Source: Symbiodinium natans (taxonomy: Eukaryota > Sar > Dinophyceae > Suessiales > Symbiodiniaceae). From it: DNA of 29,696 bases. The position numbers and the translations under genes were made by a program. The notes under the pieces are model-generated. The model saw nothing but the letters and a program-made list of their open reading frames with translations, was not told where the DNA came from and searched no databases. Location: NCBI GenBank assembly GCA_905221605.1, contig CAJNDS010001185.1, forward strand, positions 1 through 29,696, in the 5' to 3' direction. This document shows positions 9,900 through 22,600 of the stretch, piece after piece; within the stretch, counting starts at the first letter, position 1; each line of letters begins with the position of its first letter.

Positions 9900-11200
9900 T
9901 CAAAGTACCTGGCATTGGGACTTCAGGGTTCAGCTACACGGGTTGCGCGAGCGACCGATGTCCATGCCGGTGCCGGTTTGCGTGTACTGTTTCATGTGAT
10001 CACGTGATGTTCATCTTCCGGTCTCGCTGCATGGCTGGCCTCAGCTGTCAAAAGACAGTGACCGGCTGAGCTAGCTGCACATGCACGGCCAGCATCATGC
10101 AAGGTAAAATCTTGTTCCCCTTTCAAACCCCGCGACCCTACCGCTCTCCCCCACCCTCTCCTTGGCATTCCGTGGCGGCCTAGCATCAACTCGGGTTGCC
10201 CCCCGCCCGACATTTCTCACAAAAGTTCTGCCCAAATGAGGCGCTCTCTGCGCACGCTAAGTTGCCGACAGTGTCAACTTCAGCGCATTGGAGCGGGTAG
10301 CTTTCGGCTTCTGGCAACAAAGGCTTCGTTCTCATGTGATTCTGCCATGAGCTTGCCCTTAACTTTACTAGCCTACGCAAAAATAGGAGGCTAACACCTC
10401 CACCGAAACAAAAGCTGTTGTTGGTGCCCTTTGTTGGAGCTTGCACGTTGCTTAACAGTGATGATCTCGTTTATACATATATATATATATGTATGTACAA
10501 TACTCTCTCTTGCGCTCTTAGGTTTTGCAAGTACAGCAGTAATCATAATCAGCCTAGTAAACAAAATTTACGAGCATGGGGTTGGCGGAGAATTGCAAAA
10601 GACGCAGTCCCTTTGAAGGGCGCTAGTGCTCCACAGTCTCTTGTTTCTCTTCCCAAGGTTCTGGATCGAGTGCTGCTGCCATGCTTGCAAAGGGTTTTCC
10701 TTCCTTCCTCTGCACGTAGTCCCCGAAGAGACCGCCCGCAAGTGGCTTCCAGGATTCCCAGACCCCCACCCCGATGGACTTTCACATGGTTGTGGGTCCA
10801 TGCTTGTGGGCTTGCTTGCTTTGACTTTTTTCTCTGCATGTCAGACGACGATCATGACAATTGTGGGAGGTAGACGAGAGTGAGCTCGGCATAGGAAGGA
10901 TGCCACAGAAGACATGCTCAGCCCTGGCAGATTCGGGTCCGAGCAGCCATAAGACAATGGATATCTTCGCTGGCTCCACCGAATGCAGATGGAGAAATAC
11001 GAAGGGCGATTGCGCAGAGGAACGAGATCCGGCGGTGAGGACTGCTGATCTTCGAAGAGGCGGCGGAGTCGGGGGAGAGCGAGGCACGCCGTTGGTTCAC
11101 ATGTGTTCACATGTGTTCACATGAGCTTCGGGCTATGACGCTGCTTTCTTTCAAGGGGGCCTAGGGCTCTTCTCACACACTCACACAGGTCATGCAAAAA
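9900..11200. other. Spacer or introns, no firm exon
   Basis: On the minus strand near 10205-10250 a Cys-rich piece (CAESASFGQNFCEKC) is open but isolated. A (TA)n run lies at about 10472-10497. Plus-strand open frames at about 10420-10880 show no family features. Nothing else is supported. Confidence 0.35.
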
Positions 11201-11278
11201 AAAGGAACACGAAGAGACGCACAACAAAGATATGCCGCAAAGAAACTCTCAGTCTCTCCCGACTCGCATTGCAACTGC

Positions 11279-11316
11279 CTCGCGGAGCATGTTGGGCCCA
11301 ACGAGCTCGAGGCGGC
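11279..11316 (-). CDS. Isolated exon candidate RLELVGPNMLRE
   Basis: After a CCAAG acceptor the minus strand reads RLELVGPNMLRE and ends at GAG|GCAG, a GC donor of the local type. It enters in phase 1 and leaves in phase 0. It may be a 5' exon of the coiled-coil gene, but no neighbouring exon could be chained to it. Confidence 0.35.
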
Positions 11317-11319
11317 CTT

Positions 11320-13479
11320 GGAGCGTGATGTGGTCCTGTTGCTGGCCCCACCTGCAAGGATCCCACTTTGCAATGCTTTAGCTATACTGGCTATACTGTG
11401 CCATACTGTGCCCTCATACTCCACGCACATGATTTGCTGTAGTTTGGGACGTCGCGTCTGAACTCCCAAATGCTCCGCCTCAGCTGTGTCTCCGTGGTGG
11501 TGCGCCCGTCCGCGGAGATTTGGAGAACCGGAGAAGCAACAACATCCATGCTCAGCATCCTCCGGTCTCTGGGAATTGAGAGCTCTCAACATATCCCTAC
11601 GGTTTTCAATGCAGCTCAACAGATCGCAGGGCCATGAACCTGCACTGCCACTGTATTGAGATGCATTGCGGCTCCTCCCGATGTCACCCGTGTACAAGTT
11701 CAGCAGCATGCGCGGGACGTCTCCGTGCAGCAGTCTCGGCCACTGATGTTTCATCTTGTGTAAGGCTTGAGAACCAGCAGGAAAGGCGTACAACATCGCA
11801 ACATGTTCACCAAGCCCGCGGCCCCTTCTGAGCGTTTTCCTGATCACGCTTTGGGCTGTGGCGAAGAATTTTGCGGGCAGGCATTCGGCCAGCTATAGAG
11901 TCGAGACTTTGGCTGCTTGGCAGTGCTACTGCACTGCTTGACTTACGTTCTTAGCGTGGCTTTTGCACTGCACATTCCCGTATGTCCGTGCTCCTTGGGG
12001 CTGGTGACGTGCCAGGTGCCCTCGAGGTCTCGGATCGAGGACACCTCAGCTTGAGACAAGGCCGGCCAGATGTCCCCAGTTTGCCACTCCCCCCCCCGGC
12101 TGTTTCCATCTGAGCGCTGGGCGAGGCACTGTGGCGTGGTGCCCTCGAGGGCCGCAATCGCGGCCTTGCGTCTACAATCCCTTTCTTGCGGCGGACTCTG
12201 ATAAGCAGGCGCAGCGGCATGCTCACGGAGGCAAACCCAACATGGCCCAGGCGTGCATTCGTACTTAGTCCTTCACGCTTTTCCCGCCATGTCCCGCCTG
12301 CGAGGGCTGGCTGCCCAGCTTCTCCTTCAGCGACCGCCAAGGGCCCCGAACCGGTGCAGCGACATTTGTCATCCTGGATTCGAAGTGCAACTCAGCACAA
12401 TGAATCCCATCAAACATCATCAACTGACATAGTCAACCAGGCTACCAAAACCCAAACTCAACTAATCATAACTCATCTAATGGATAAGATCGAAGCCACT
12501 TGGGGCCATGCGAGAATGCTTCCAAGCCATGCTCACTGAAGAACCTGCTGCGCTGCTTCGATCTCTGGGAAACGACTGCCACTCAGCGTGCAAATGTTCG
12601 GCAGCTGCCCTTCCACCGAACCCTACAATGTGCCCCAGAGTCAGAAAACCCAGAGCCCGTGGCCTCGCAGTGAGCATGCCCAACACCAAACTTGAGGCCC
12701 AGAACCTGCAAAGTGCATCAATACCAGGGCAGTGGTCTGGACTTCGCTCCAGATTGCAAGGGCTTAGTGTGCTTTCTGCGTGCCCCTTGAACTGAAGCAC
12801 ATACGGCAGCTACTATTCTTCTGATACGATGCTCCGAGGACCCCAGCATTGCCCAGCGACTGTACAGATGTGTTGAGGAGGAAGGCTTCTTGAAAGCGCG
12901 TCTATGAATTGGAACAAATCTCTCCCAGCCTACCAGATTAAAGCCGCGTGGGGCATGTCACGGCACGTCATAGTCCCGGTGACTATCGACACATTCGGGG
13001 ACATTTTTGATGAGGCATTCGAGTTTCCCAGGCGTAGTATGCAAACGTCGATTTATCGGTACAGCATCAGCTACTAGAACTTTCCGTTGCAAACGGTGGT
13101 TCTCGATTCTGTGCTTTGCTTACAATGATACATTTAATCATGCTGGGTTCTTGGAATCAAAATGCGTAGGTGGGCTCAGTACATCCTGCGCTTCTTGAAA
13201 TGTATCTAGCAACCAGTGGGCTTTTGGTTTGCCCCAGCTCTTGAAAGTTTGATTCGAGGTATGGCTGTGTTTGACTCGACAGGAAGTTCTCTCAAGGGGT
13301 CGTTATCAGCTCGAATGATGCGGCCCAGGAGTGCGCATTCTTCCCGACACCGCGAGTCATGTTGGTGATGGTGTTGCACTGGTGTTGCTGAGACAGCATG
13401 CCTAGAACTTTCTGAGATGCTCTTTTGTTGATGTCCTTTCTAGATTCTGTGGACTGCAACTGAAACGCTCCTTACGGGC
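11320..13479. other. Mostly unresolved; weak minus-strand exon candidates
   Basis: Short minus-strand pieces look exon-like but could not be linked: VSSIRDLE at about 12044 and AAIAALE at about 12164 (both before the shared word CTCGAGGGCACC), EAFLLNTSVQSLGNAG near 12890, and a piece reading SEGAAGLVNMLR near 11835. A perfect palindrome GGCCGC-AATC-GCGGCC lies at about 12150-12165. No complete gene can be drawn here. Confidence 0.25.
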
Positions 13480-13525
13480 CTCCTTCTGCCTTGCTGCTTC
13501 TGCGCCATGAGCACCATTGCTTTGC
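13480..13525 (-). CDS. Exon candidate QSNGAHGAEAARQKE
   Basis: After a GCCAG acceptor the minus strand reads QSNGAHGAEAARQKE in phase 2, ending at GAG|GCCC, a GC donor. The second half is a charged helix like the exons of the coiled-coil gene. If it belongs there, that gene starts close to the end of the kinase gene at 14453. Confidence 0.4.
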
Positions 13526-14452
13526 CTGGCACGGTGGCGCCAAGTGTGCACTCCCAACACAGGTCATGCACGCTGGTGTCCCATACTTACTGACACCGCC
13601 TTGTGGTGTCACAAGTTAAGTCGAGTCATAAATGCAACGGAGGCCGCACAATCTCATGACGGGCACATTATGCGAGTTGGAGTAATGGGCTGCCCTCCGA
13701 AACGTCGGACCTGGTGTCCACAAAGCCTGGAGCCGCTGTCAACGTCGCAGTCGTCTGAGCCCAAACGCTTATGGCTCCAAAAATGTGCTTCGAATGGTCA
13801 TTGCACTAGCAAACAGCAAAAAGCAGATGTGACGCTGACTCTTTCGAGCTGCTAGGGCTACGACATGCTGCATGAGCTGAGTGGGCTTCCATTTTTGTGC
13901 GCGCTGTCCACTGCTTGGCAGTGAAGCGAGGTGCATTTACGACCAACACATTGTGTGTCGGTACCAGGCGTTTACGTTTAAGCAACCTTGCGCAATGGTC
14001 ACTCGAGACCCAAGACCCATATCGGCTTGATTTCTCATTTCTACCTATCCAGCTTGACAAGGCGCATCCACTGCTGAAGCAGCATTATCATCGGCAGGGT
14101 TCTCTGCAGCACTCTCCAAATTCTGGAACTCGACATTGGACATTAAATGTCCTGTCCACATTTTTTGACACGTGAGTCAGAAGATCTTCGCCCATTCCAT
14201 TCCTGGTCGCACAGCTCTTTCAGGTCATTTCAGCTCTACTTCATCAGCCCTACTCAGCTCAAGCATGAGTCCGTGAAATTTTGGAGTGCCATGCCCGAAA
14301 GGTCGTCCAGGTTTTCAGGCGAACGAAAAAGCCACTTCTATCCAGGGCTAAGCTCGTGACCCTTGGCGAAGGTGAAGGTCTCTGTGCTTACCTTCATCCG
14401 ACTTGTTCTGGCTCAGGAACACTTGTCTACAAGCCAGTCAAAGACACAACAT
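13526..14452. other. Region between kinase stop and coiled-coil gene
   Basis: This should hold the kinase 3' UTR and the start of the next minus-strand gene. Possible minus-strand exons read PENLDDLSGMALQNF near 14290-14320, DLKELCDQEWN near 14195-14230 and FQNLESAAE near 14110-14130. None could be phased into a chain and no start codon was chosen. Confidence 0.3.
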
Positions 14453-16654
14453 CTACCAAGATGCGTGATCCATCAGGTCACCGTCCGGCTCCTGAAGACG
14501 CGAACAGGCACCCTATCAAAGTACTACATGGCAATGAACGAACTGAACCCGCGGCATTGCAAGCATCTACGCGTAGTTACTTGAAGGGGGCCCGTGCGCC
14601 TCCCAATTCTTCATCTGCGCCTGCAGATCACAAATAGATTCCGCCCATCATGGAAAATGCAACCACCGAGGGGGGAAGGAATCAGTAGCGGCGCTCACAC
14701 CGGACACATGTAAGAAGGGAAGTAGCGCTGCATGGACAAGCTTCTCATCACTCCGGCCTGTGCATCTGGCTGCCACGGAGGTGGAAAGAAGCCCCCAGCC
14801 AGAGCATCCCAGTCAAACCTGGACGGGGCCACGAAAACAAAAATTCCGCCCACTGCACACGCCCATGCACACTCTCACCATCCAACACTTGCTCTTACTG
14901 CTCCTCCAGCATGTCTGCCGAGGCCGCTACCCTTTGAACCACAGATGCTTCTTGATCTCCTCCACACAGCATGGCATGACCGCGCAGAGAGTGAGCTGAG
15001 CTTGGGGCCAGGAAAAGTCATGCAAACACATACGCAAGTGTCACTGAAACTCCGCCGTCAACATCCTGAACCCTTGGCGCCAACACATGCTAAACGAGCA
15101 ACTCACTGGCTCAACCCAACTTTTTGGCAAGAAAAGGATGCCTCGTGACTCTTCCTGTAACAGTTTACATCAGTTTGCCGTCCCTTAACTTCTTGACGAA
15201 CTCTTCAATCGCCTTCATGAGATCCCAAGAGATCCGGGAGGGTCCTTGGCCCCGGAGCTGCCCAAGCGTCGCTCCGGCCTCCGCTCCAGGAGCCCGCTGA
15301 GCACCTTCAAAATGATGCAAATTATTTTACTTCGAACATCCCCACCTTGCTCATCGTTAAAAGGAAAGAGCGCAAATAAGATGTTCCAAACAAAGACACA
15401 TTGATTCAAATACGCTTTCTTAGTTTTTGCTTGCAAATGGGGTAGGTTGGGCACTCCAGGGAGTCCCTGGGGTTGGGCATTCAAATACGCTTTCTTAGTT
15501 TTTGCTTGCAAATGGGGTAGGTTGGGCACTCCAGGGAGTCCCTGGGGTTGGGCACTCCAAAGAGGGTTTGGGAGAAGGGAGTCTCTGGGTTTGGGCACTC
15601 CAAGGAGTTTCTGGTTCTGGGGTTGGGCACTCCATCGTCTCCAGGGTCTCGGTGCTTGGGCACTCCAGGGAGTCTCTGGCGTTGGGCACTCCAGAAATTC
15701 TCTGCCTGGGGTTGGGCACTCTTGGGGTTGGGCCTCCAGGGAGGCTCTGGGGTTGGGCACTCCAGGGAGACTCTGGGTTGGGCGCTCCAGGAGTTTCTGG
15801 GTTGGGCCCTCCACAAAATCTCTGGATTCGGTTTTTCCAGGGAGTCTCTGGGGTTGGGCACCACTCCAGACAGAATCTGGGGGCGAGGAGAAGAGTTCCG
15901 GGCGAGGAGAAGAGTTGAGGTTAAAATCTAACAACCCCACACCGAAGCTGGGGAAAAAGAAGATGATTGCTCAGAATATCTCAGAATAATCTGGGGAGTG
16001 TTGGGGAGTGTGGGCACATTTTTGCGATGCTGATGCGGAGCGCCTGTATGGCATCTTCAGCGACATAGTTCGGGAATTTCAGCGGAGCCTGCTTCGTACA
16101 CTTTGCTGTGGGTTTACGATGCATGCGATGATTCGAAAACAGTCAACATGACCTGCAAATGGTCAGTAATTGTTCTGCTGCCTCGCTGATTGCAGCGAAC
16201 AGGCGCATCTGATCCTGCATGGACAGTCGGGCAACTCCAAAACCCAACGCTGCTGCAGCACTTCTTTCGTCTGAGACTGAAAGACAGAACATTTGAACAT
16301 GTGAACAAATGATATCCCAAAAGTCCAACACATATTACTACATCCTACGAGCGCACAGCCCAGCAGTGCCTGTCCCAGCAGAGCCCCCTCCCTGCCTCCT
16401 CACCGGCTCCGAAGGGGATCGGGCCAACCACGAACCTCACCCAACACATGTCTCACTTTCGTGTCACTCTCACACTTACAAGCAGAGACACACACACACA
16501 CACACAGAGACACAGCCAACCTGTCGGAGTCTGTCGGACCCAATCCGTCAGGCTGCAAATACAAGCTGGTGCCAGTGCCGACAAGTTACTCATATAGCAT
16601 GACTCCGAGTGACCACCAGTCAATGGACTTGGTGTATCCTTTGCCTTTGATCAC
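14453..16654 (-). CDS. PKG: PKG kinase C-lobe and C-terminal tail exons
   Basis: Nine exons: 16590-16654 (VIKGKGYTKSIDWWSLGVML), 16396-16435 (FVVGPIPFGAGEE), 16182-16214 (DQMRLFAAISE), 16044-16088 (APLKFPNYVAEDAIQ), 15245-15304 (VLSGLLERRPERRLGSSGAK), 14931-14959 (EIKKHLWFK), 14764-14818 (FDWDALAGGFFPPPWQPD), 14600-14620 (AQMKNWE) and 14453-14491 (EPDGDLMDHASW, stop). These are subdomains IX to XI (the DWWSLG helix and the conserved RLG arginine) followed by the AGC-type KGFDW and PPW tail. The last two exons rest on phase and acceptor only; a different tail is possible. The intron 15305-16043 holds a minisatellite. Confidence 0.85.
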
Positions 16655-19600
16655 CTGCACGGCTTCTCAATTCTTACCGTTCGGAATCTCTAGGCCGCTT
16701 GTGCAGTTGCCACATATTGCCATGTGACCATGGACCCAAGCACAAGAACGGCCTCCGGTGCCAAGTACTCTGGAGTCCCGACGAGCGTACTTGCGCGGAT
16801 CTCCTGTCAAGCCGGGGCCCGCAACAAGCTCAGCACTACTGTACTGCCCAGCAACCTTGCATTGAGCCTAAGACCCCCCCCCACTACGTCTGCGTGTAGC
16901 TGTCCTTTTTGCAGCACCCAAAGTCCACCAGCTTGGCCCTCCCTGCGAAGTCCAGCAGCACCTCTGAGGTTCCGAGAGACTTCAGGGACATCAGGCACAA
17001 GTTCATGACCAGACCGGAGGTCGAACCCTGCGGGAAATGCACTACATGATATATCGCATTATGCATACCGATGAGACGTGCAAGACCAATGAAGCTGCAA
17101 GGGTGCGGACATGCGCGGACATGACGAGCTCTGGTACTTCGGGCATCTTCAGGCCGAGATGCGTTCTCGGGCTTCAGATCCCTGTACATAATCCCACGGC
17201 CGTGCAGGTACTCGATGCCTCAAGCCGCCAAGCTTACAAAAACAGAGAGGGAGGGGAGGAATTGAAACCGCACGCAGAATGGGTTTGCAGGAAAGCACTC
17301 ACGCCATGGAAAGACTTTGAAGTACATGGGGATGCACCCGCCCTCCCTCCAAGCCTAAAGCGATCGAGCCCGTGAAGAACTGCGACTGCAGCTTTGTCAA
17401 AGCCTGGCAACATTTTTAGATAGCATTGTGTGTGAAGTGTTCGCATGCAGTCCACTACCAATCTCTTCGATTGAGTACTGACTACTCAACAAACCGAGCA
17501 AGGACCCCTAAGTCTCCAGCGCCGATGGCTCGGATAGCATAGAAGAGGTCGCCACCACCCAGGAACTCGGTCAGAAAGTAGACGTTGTACTTGTCCTGGT
17601 GGTGCGGTGTCTGACAGTGAGGCTCAGACTGGTGCAGGGTTGAGTTCGGAAGCTACTTGAGGCTTTTGCTACAGGGTCCTGGAACGTCTTGATGAACTGC
17701 ACGATACATGGGTGGTAGCACTGAGCATTCACCTTCGGCAGTCGCTATTTCAATGGCAAGTACAGGAACTGTCCAACAGCTACTTAAGCCACTACGATGC
17801 TAAATCCGATCACGTTTCATCCAAATGAGGGTCATCTGGCTGATTGTGAACATGCATATGCAGTACCAAGTACAATGCATCCATTGCATCCATTGGAGCC
17901 CCAAGGAAGCCGCCTCACGCTCCATGATGATGGCCTTCTCTTGGCGGCCTTTCACCACCTGCATTCCGCACAGCTACACTTGACAGCCTTCCAAGACCAT
18001 CCTGACCAACAACAGCCCCCATGGAAGGGCCTGCGCCTTCTTCACGCACTTCAGCGCATACTCAGGGGCATCCTGGCTGCAATTGTATCTTTTAGCTCAG
18101 CATCGTGCTGTGATGAAGAGAACGTCCACGACTTGATTTGAGGAGGCAAAAGTGGCTGCTTTTTTGAAGTAAACAGCCTCATTAACTTATTAGTCGTGTG
18201 CCATGCGACCAAGCACATGCCAGTTGATCTAGATTGCTTGGTCATGACATGTAAGAAGTAACTTCTTGGCGAAAGTTTTAACGAAAGTCAACGTTTTTTC
18301 CGTGAAGGACCCAGCCCTCCCTGGACCCTTCCTTCATGAACTTAATCCTAGGCTCACCTCCCTCAAACCACAGCCATGCTTGCAATCCGAATCTTACCAT
18401 CAACCCCTCCTCAAGAAACCTAAACTGAGTACTCGCATCCGTAGAAACAGAACAAACTCCAGGACTGTAGGTCTGTTTGGGTGCCCAGAGCGAGAGACTC
18501 CAAGAGCCCCAAAATGCAGAAGGCCTTCTTGCCCTTGGGCGTCACGAGGCGGACGACGCCGAAGGTGCCCCGGCCGACCACCGCAGTACACTGGGCACAA
18601 GGATGGCACAGGCTTCGGCCACAAAGTCGTCTTTGTCCGAAATATCGGAAGTCTACGCAGTCTAAGGTAAGGGTACGGCAGCTCCGCAAAGCTGACGGAT
18701 GCTGAGGAGCTTGCTTCTACTGCTGTCTCACGAACATGCTGATCAAACCATTCAAACCCAACCGAATCAGCACATCAAGTCCTATTCCAGCAGCAGAGTG
18801 AAGCCAAGTCTCCTGAAGATCGGAGATGGAGAGATTGAGATCCTGCACGTCAGGACAGTATGCCCACTGGCCACATGTAACTGCGGGTTGGTTTATGTCC
18901 TGCAGCTGCATGCGGCGCTCAAGTTCATCTTTGAAGTGGCCGACAATCTGAAAGAATTCCTGCAGAATGTACTTGCCCAGTTCTACATCTGGTGGTATTT
19001 CCATGTGATGCAATGAGCCGAACAAGTTTTGTAGGAAGGATGCGCAAGCTCCCAACAAAGTGGGCTAAGGTGTGCGCATCGGCATCCAGCACCAAGCAGA
19101 TGCACTCGTCAAGCGCCTTCGCCAGTGCTTCTGGAACTGTGTAGAGTGCAAAGCAACGAGCACGCTAGTCTTTGGTATTGCAAAGAGTTTGTTGAAACGT
19201 GTTAACAACATGATCGCAACCGTTCACAGCAACCTGCAGTCGCCAACTCGGCGATGCCTGGCATGTGGCTGACCGTCTTTCCTGAAGAAGCAAACCACGC
19301 TCGCCAAAGTAATCCCACCTGCGCTGGCAAGGGTGCAAGGGACTTACGCGGCCTACCCGCCTTACACCTTGTGAACCGGAATCGTCAGACTTTCCTGATT
19401 AAGCTTCTGAACAACGCTTTGACTAACGATTTTTCACACTTCGAACTCCGGAGCCTCCCCAGTGTTCGCAAGACTTTGCCATCCTTCCGCACCTGGGAGT
19501 GCCAAGTCAGGAGCTCACCCGTGCTGCTTCAAACATAAGCACTTCCTGAAACCTATGAGATGATGAACAACTGCTCTCTGTGTGGGTGTGCCGCGGGGTT

Positions 19601-22600
19601 CCGCCAAAAGCTATTTCTTCATGTCCTGGCAAGCCCCACATTTGCTTGTCCAAGCCACCACCACCGTCCCTCTCTGGATGAGGTAGAAATGCCTCCGAAA
19701 GAGCTTGACCAGCTTCGATGCTGTCAAATGCAGGCTCTCAAAACAACTTCGGGAATGCAAACACACTTGTGTCACCCTGCCTTGCGGGGTCATCTTGCTG
19801 GACGATGATCTCCCCTGCCTCGGTTTTGGTCAAAGTTCGAAAGGCTTGCGCCCCCAAGCATAGCTGCACACCCCACAGGCCCAAAGTGGTATGCGCACCC
19901 CCGGACAGGCATCAGCGCTTGTCTCCAAAAGCAGGGCTAATACATCTGCAGGCACCTGCAACTAATCACAAAACCAAGAAGCACCTAGGACCTGGTAGCA
20001 ACGTCCTTTGTTTACCTGTCTGAAACCCAGCCCTAGGCCTCCTTAGCAAATTGCTGTGGGTCTGTTGAAATCTGGCGCAGATCGCTCCGAGCTCCTTACA
20101 GCAAAGATCTGCTGCTCCAGCTCTCGCACAGTGCGGTCGATTTGCTCCTGGCCGAGGCTTGACCAGACCCGCCTCAACTCCAGAACCCTATCGTGCCCAG
20201 CATCCATGAGTCAGCAAATAGTCAAGCTTCATTCATCGACTGCAGCTTCACCACGGAACAACCATCCAAGTACTCTCCTCGTTCAAATTCTTGAAGAGAA
20301 AGATGTCCGAAAGCACGCGCTTGATCTCTGCGCAGCGCATGACCTCCCAAGAACGCGGGGGTGAGCCGGAAAGGAGATCTTCTACCCTCAACCGACCTCC
20401 ATCAAGGAGTCTCCCAGCAGTTCCTGCACGTTGCTGTGCAGGATGCGGTGGAGGCGCACCTGAGGTCGCTTCAACATGTGTATGGACTGACCTGAGCGGC
20501 CGCAGTCAATTCTAAAACCTTTGCTTCCAAAATGCTGTCCCAAAAGCCAAACTAAAAACCTGAACCTTATATGGTATCGAAGACATAAAGGGCACTTGCA
20601 CATGCACTGGAGCTGGATACCCTTCGAGTAGTCAAACGGCAATGCTTGTTTTGGTGAGCTTCGGAGGGTTACCTATGCCGCTGAGGACCGAGGAGTCGCA
20701 TGTGGGAGGGCGATGGAGAGCCAAACGAAGAGCAACACTTCGCGTGCTTTGGCATCGACTCAGTCAGAATCTTTTCTGATCAAGATTCACGACATTCCAA
20801 AACCTGATCGCAGGAGCGATCACTCCTGTGGCTGCTGGGCTGCCCAGCACTGATAGCACGAAGAAAAGTATGAGATGCGGTTTAGGGTTCAGGGCTTTTG
20901 GGGGGGCTTTTATAAGCTCGATTGCCTTTTTGTTCAGCGTGGCGGAGCTCTGGTGTAAACTTCAACTTTTCGGCAGCACCCAACACCGTAGATTGTAAAT
21001 TTCGAGGTGCTAACAGCGACCGCTTCCGTTCAAACGCTGTTGTTGATCTAAAGCATTTCCCGGCGTCGGCAACTATAGTAACTATCACGTGTTCCGCAAC
21101 TCCCATTGTTTAACGTTCAGCATGTTTGATTGTTACTCCGAATGCGAAAGGCTCAAAACCGACAGAAAGGGGTTTGGCTTGGCTGTATAACTAAAGGAAA
21201 TCAACAAATAACTACACAATAGACTCCGCCAGACTGTTTCCCGAATGCCTTGCCGATGGCAATCCCGAAGGTTGACATGGAAACGCCTTCCAAGAACTCC
21301 TGTCCAGGAAGCGATCTGCATCCAAGCGAACACCACAGAAACTTGATGAAACTTGCAAAGGGCCCTTGTGAACACCATAAACCCCATGTGCTCCCTAAAC
21401 CCTCGGACTCATACAAGCAACACGGGATACAACAACAGCTCTCCGGCTGCTTGCCGTAGCAATGGCCCGCTTCAACGACCTGCGCGGCAAAGAAAGCGAG
21501 AGCAAGTCGCACTATGCAATGCTCACAGCCACTCGAACATCTTTGAATCGAAGAATGCGCAATTCGCGGTGGGGCCCTGTTGGGCCTTATCGGACTGCTT
21601 GATGATGTCAACATCGTCGGCAGCAAAGACCTGCAACTGTTGAGTTTAGGGGTCGACTCCTAGTTCGACAGTACAGGAGAGCGCGTTCCAGTCACTTGAA
21701 CCCCTGAACCTAACTGATTCGACTTGGAGCCACTGGTTTCAACGGTACGAAACTCGTCACTGGTCATCCCGAGTCCACTGCCAGGTCGTCCTCCTCTCGG
21801 GTTTTGGCGAGGCCCTGCATGATCGCCACCTGCACCCCGGCCACTGATTCGACATAGACTTTAAACGTCATCAAACATTGAACTCAGACTCCAGACTAGA
21901 CTCTGGACAAACCGCGCCTGTCCAGAGATCACCACAATCAGCTGCGCCCCATCCTGGGGTGCAAAGATGATTTCCCCAGGCTCGAAGGTACCATCCTGAG
22001 GCATGTTCCGGGCAAACCTGATGGTGCCTTGGACATGCTGCTCAGCTTACACCTTCGCACACGAGCTACGTCCTCTGGTCTGAGAGGCGTGGCGTTTGGA
22101 GCAGAAGAACCCCCCCCCCTAGGACCTTGCTACGTCCATGAGGGGCCGATCCAGAGGGTCCACCATGTTTGGCTGGCCTTTGACCCAGCTCCCTGAAGCC
22201 CTCCCCTTGTCCCACGAGTGGACCTCTATGGGCTCCTCTGTACTCGATATGGACCCCCTTATCACCCCTGTGGAATGTCACACCCCTATGACCATCTGCA
22301 CCGGCCAGGTCCAGTCTAGCGGTCTAGCGTTCACATTTAACAAACCTGCTGCAACAGACAGCAAGCAAAGGGGTCAGGGACATCGGTTTTACTTGTTCTT
22401 CATTCTGCATCGTAAAGACTGGAGGCCCGACTTGTGTCGAGTGGTTGCATTGGCAGTTCTATTTGGGCTGGGGGTAGCTGTGTGCCCCACATGTACAGCA
22501 GCGACAACCCACTGAACAAAACAAGCAAACACTGCGCCGCCTCGGTCCTAGAGATGAGGAGGTTCCTCAGCAGTGTGCCGAGTCTCCAGGTTTGTCGAAT

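Noticed and set aside
11173-11847. Minus-strand open frame of 224 codons
   Set aside because: No domain or motif; its sequence mixes unrelated pieces, and at 11279-11316 a different frame looks like an exon.
15180-15228. Minus-strand frame AIEEFVKKLRDGKLM
   Set aside because: Helix-like and next to a kinase exon, but EIKKHLWFK at 14931-14959 is the conserved continuation, so this is probably intron.
15215-15940. Minus-strand 241-codon Pro-rich open frame
   Set aside because: Produced by the minisatellite; only its last part (VLSGLLERRPERRLGSSGAK) is a real PKG exon.
17010-17050. B-box-like GGTTCGACCTC on the minus strand
   Set aside because: No A box or foldable cloverleaf; it lies between two kinase exons.
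18661-18720. Minus-strand frame SSASVSFAELPYP just before the G-loop exon
   Set aside because: Looks like the usual pre-kinase linker, but the exons at 18813 and 18590 join in phase without it and give the normal length.
20881-20910. Internal TTTAGGG-like sequence
   Set aside because: Only one or two heptamers; chance level in this base composition.
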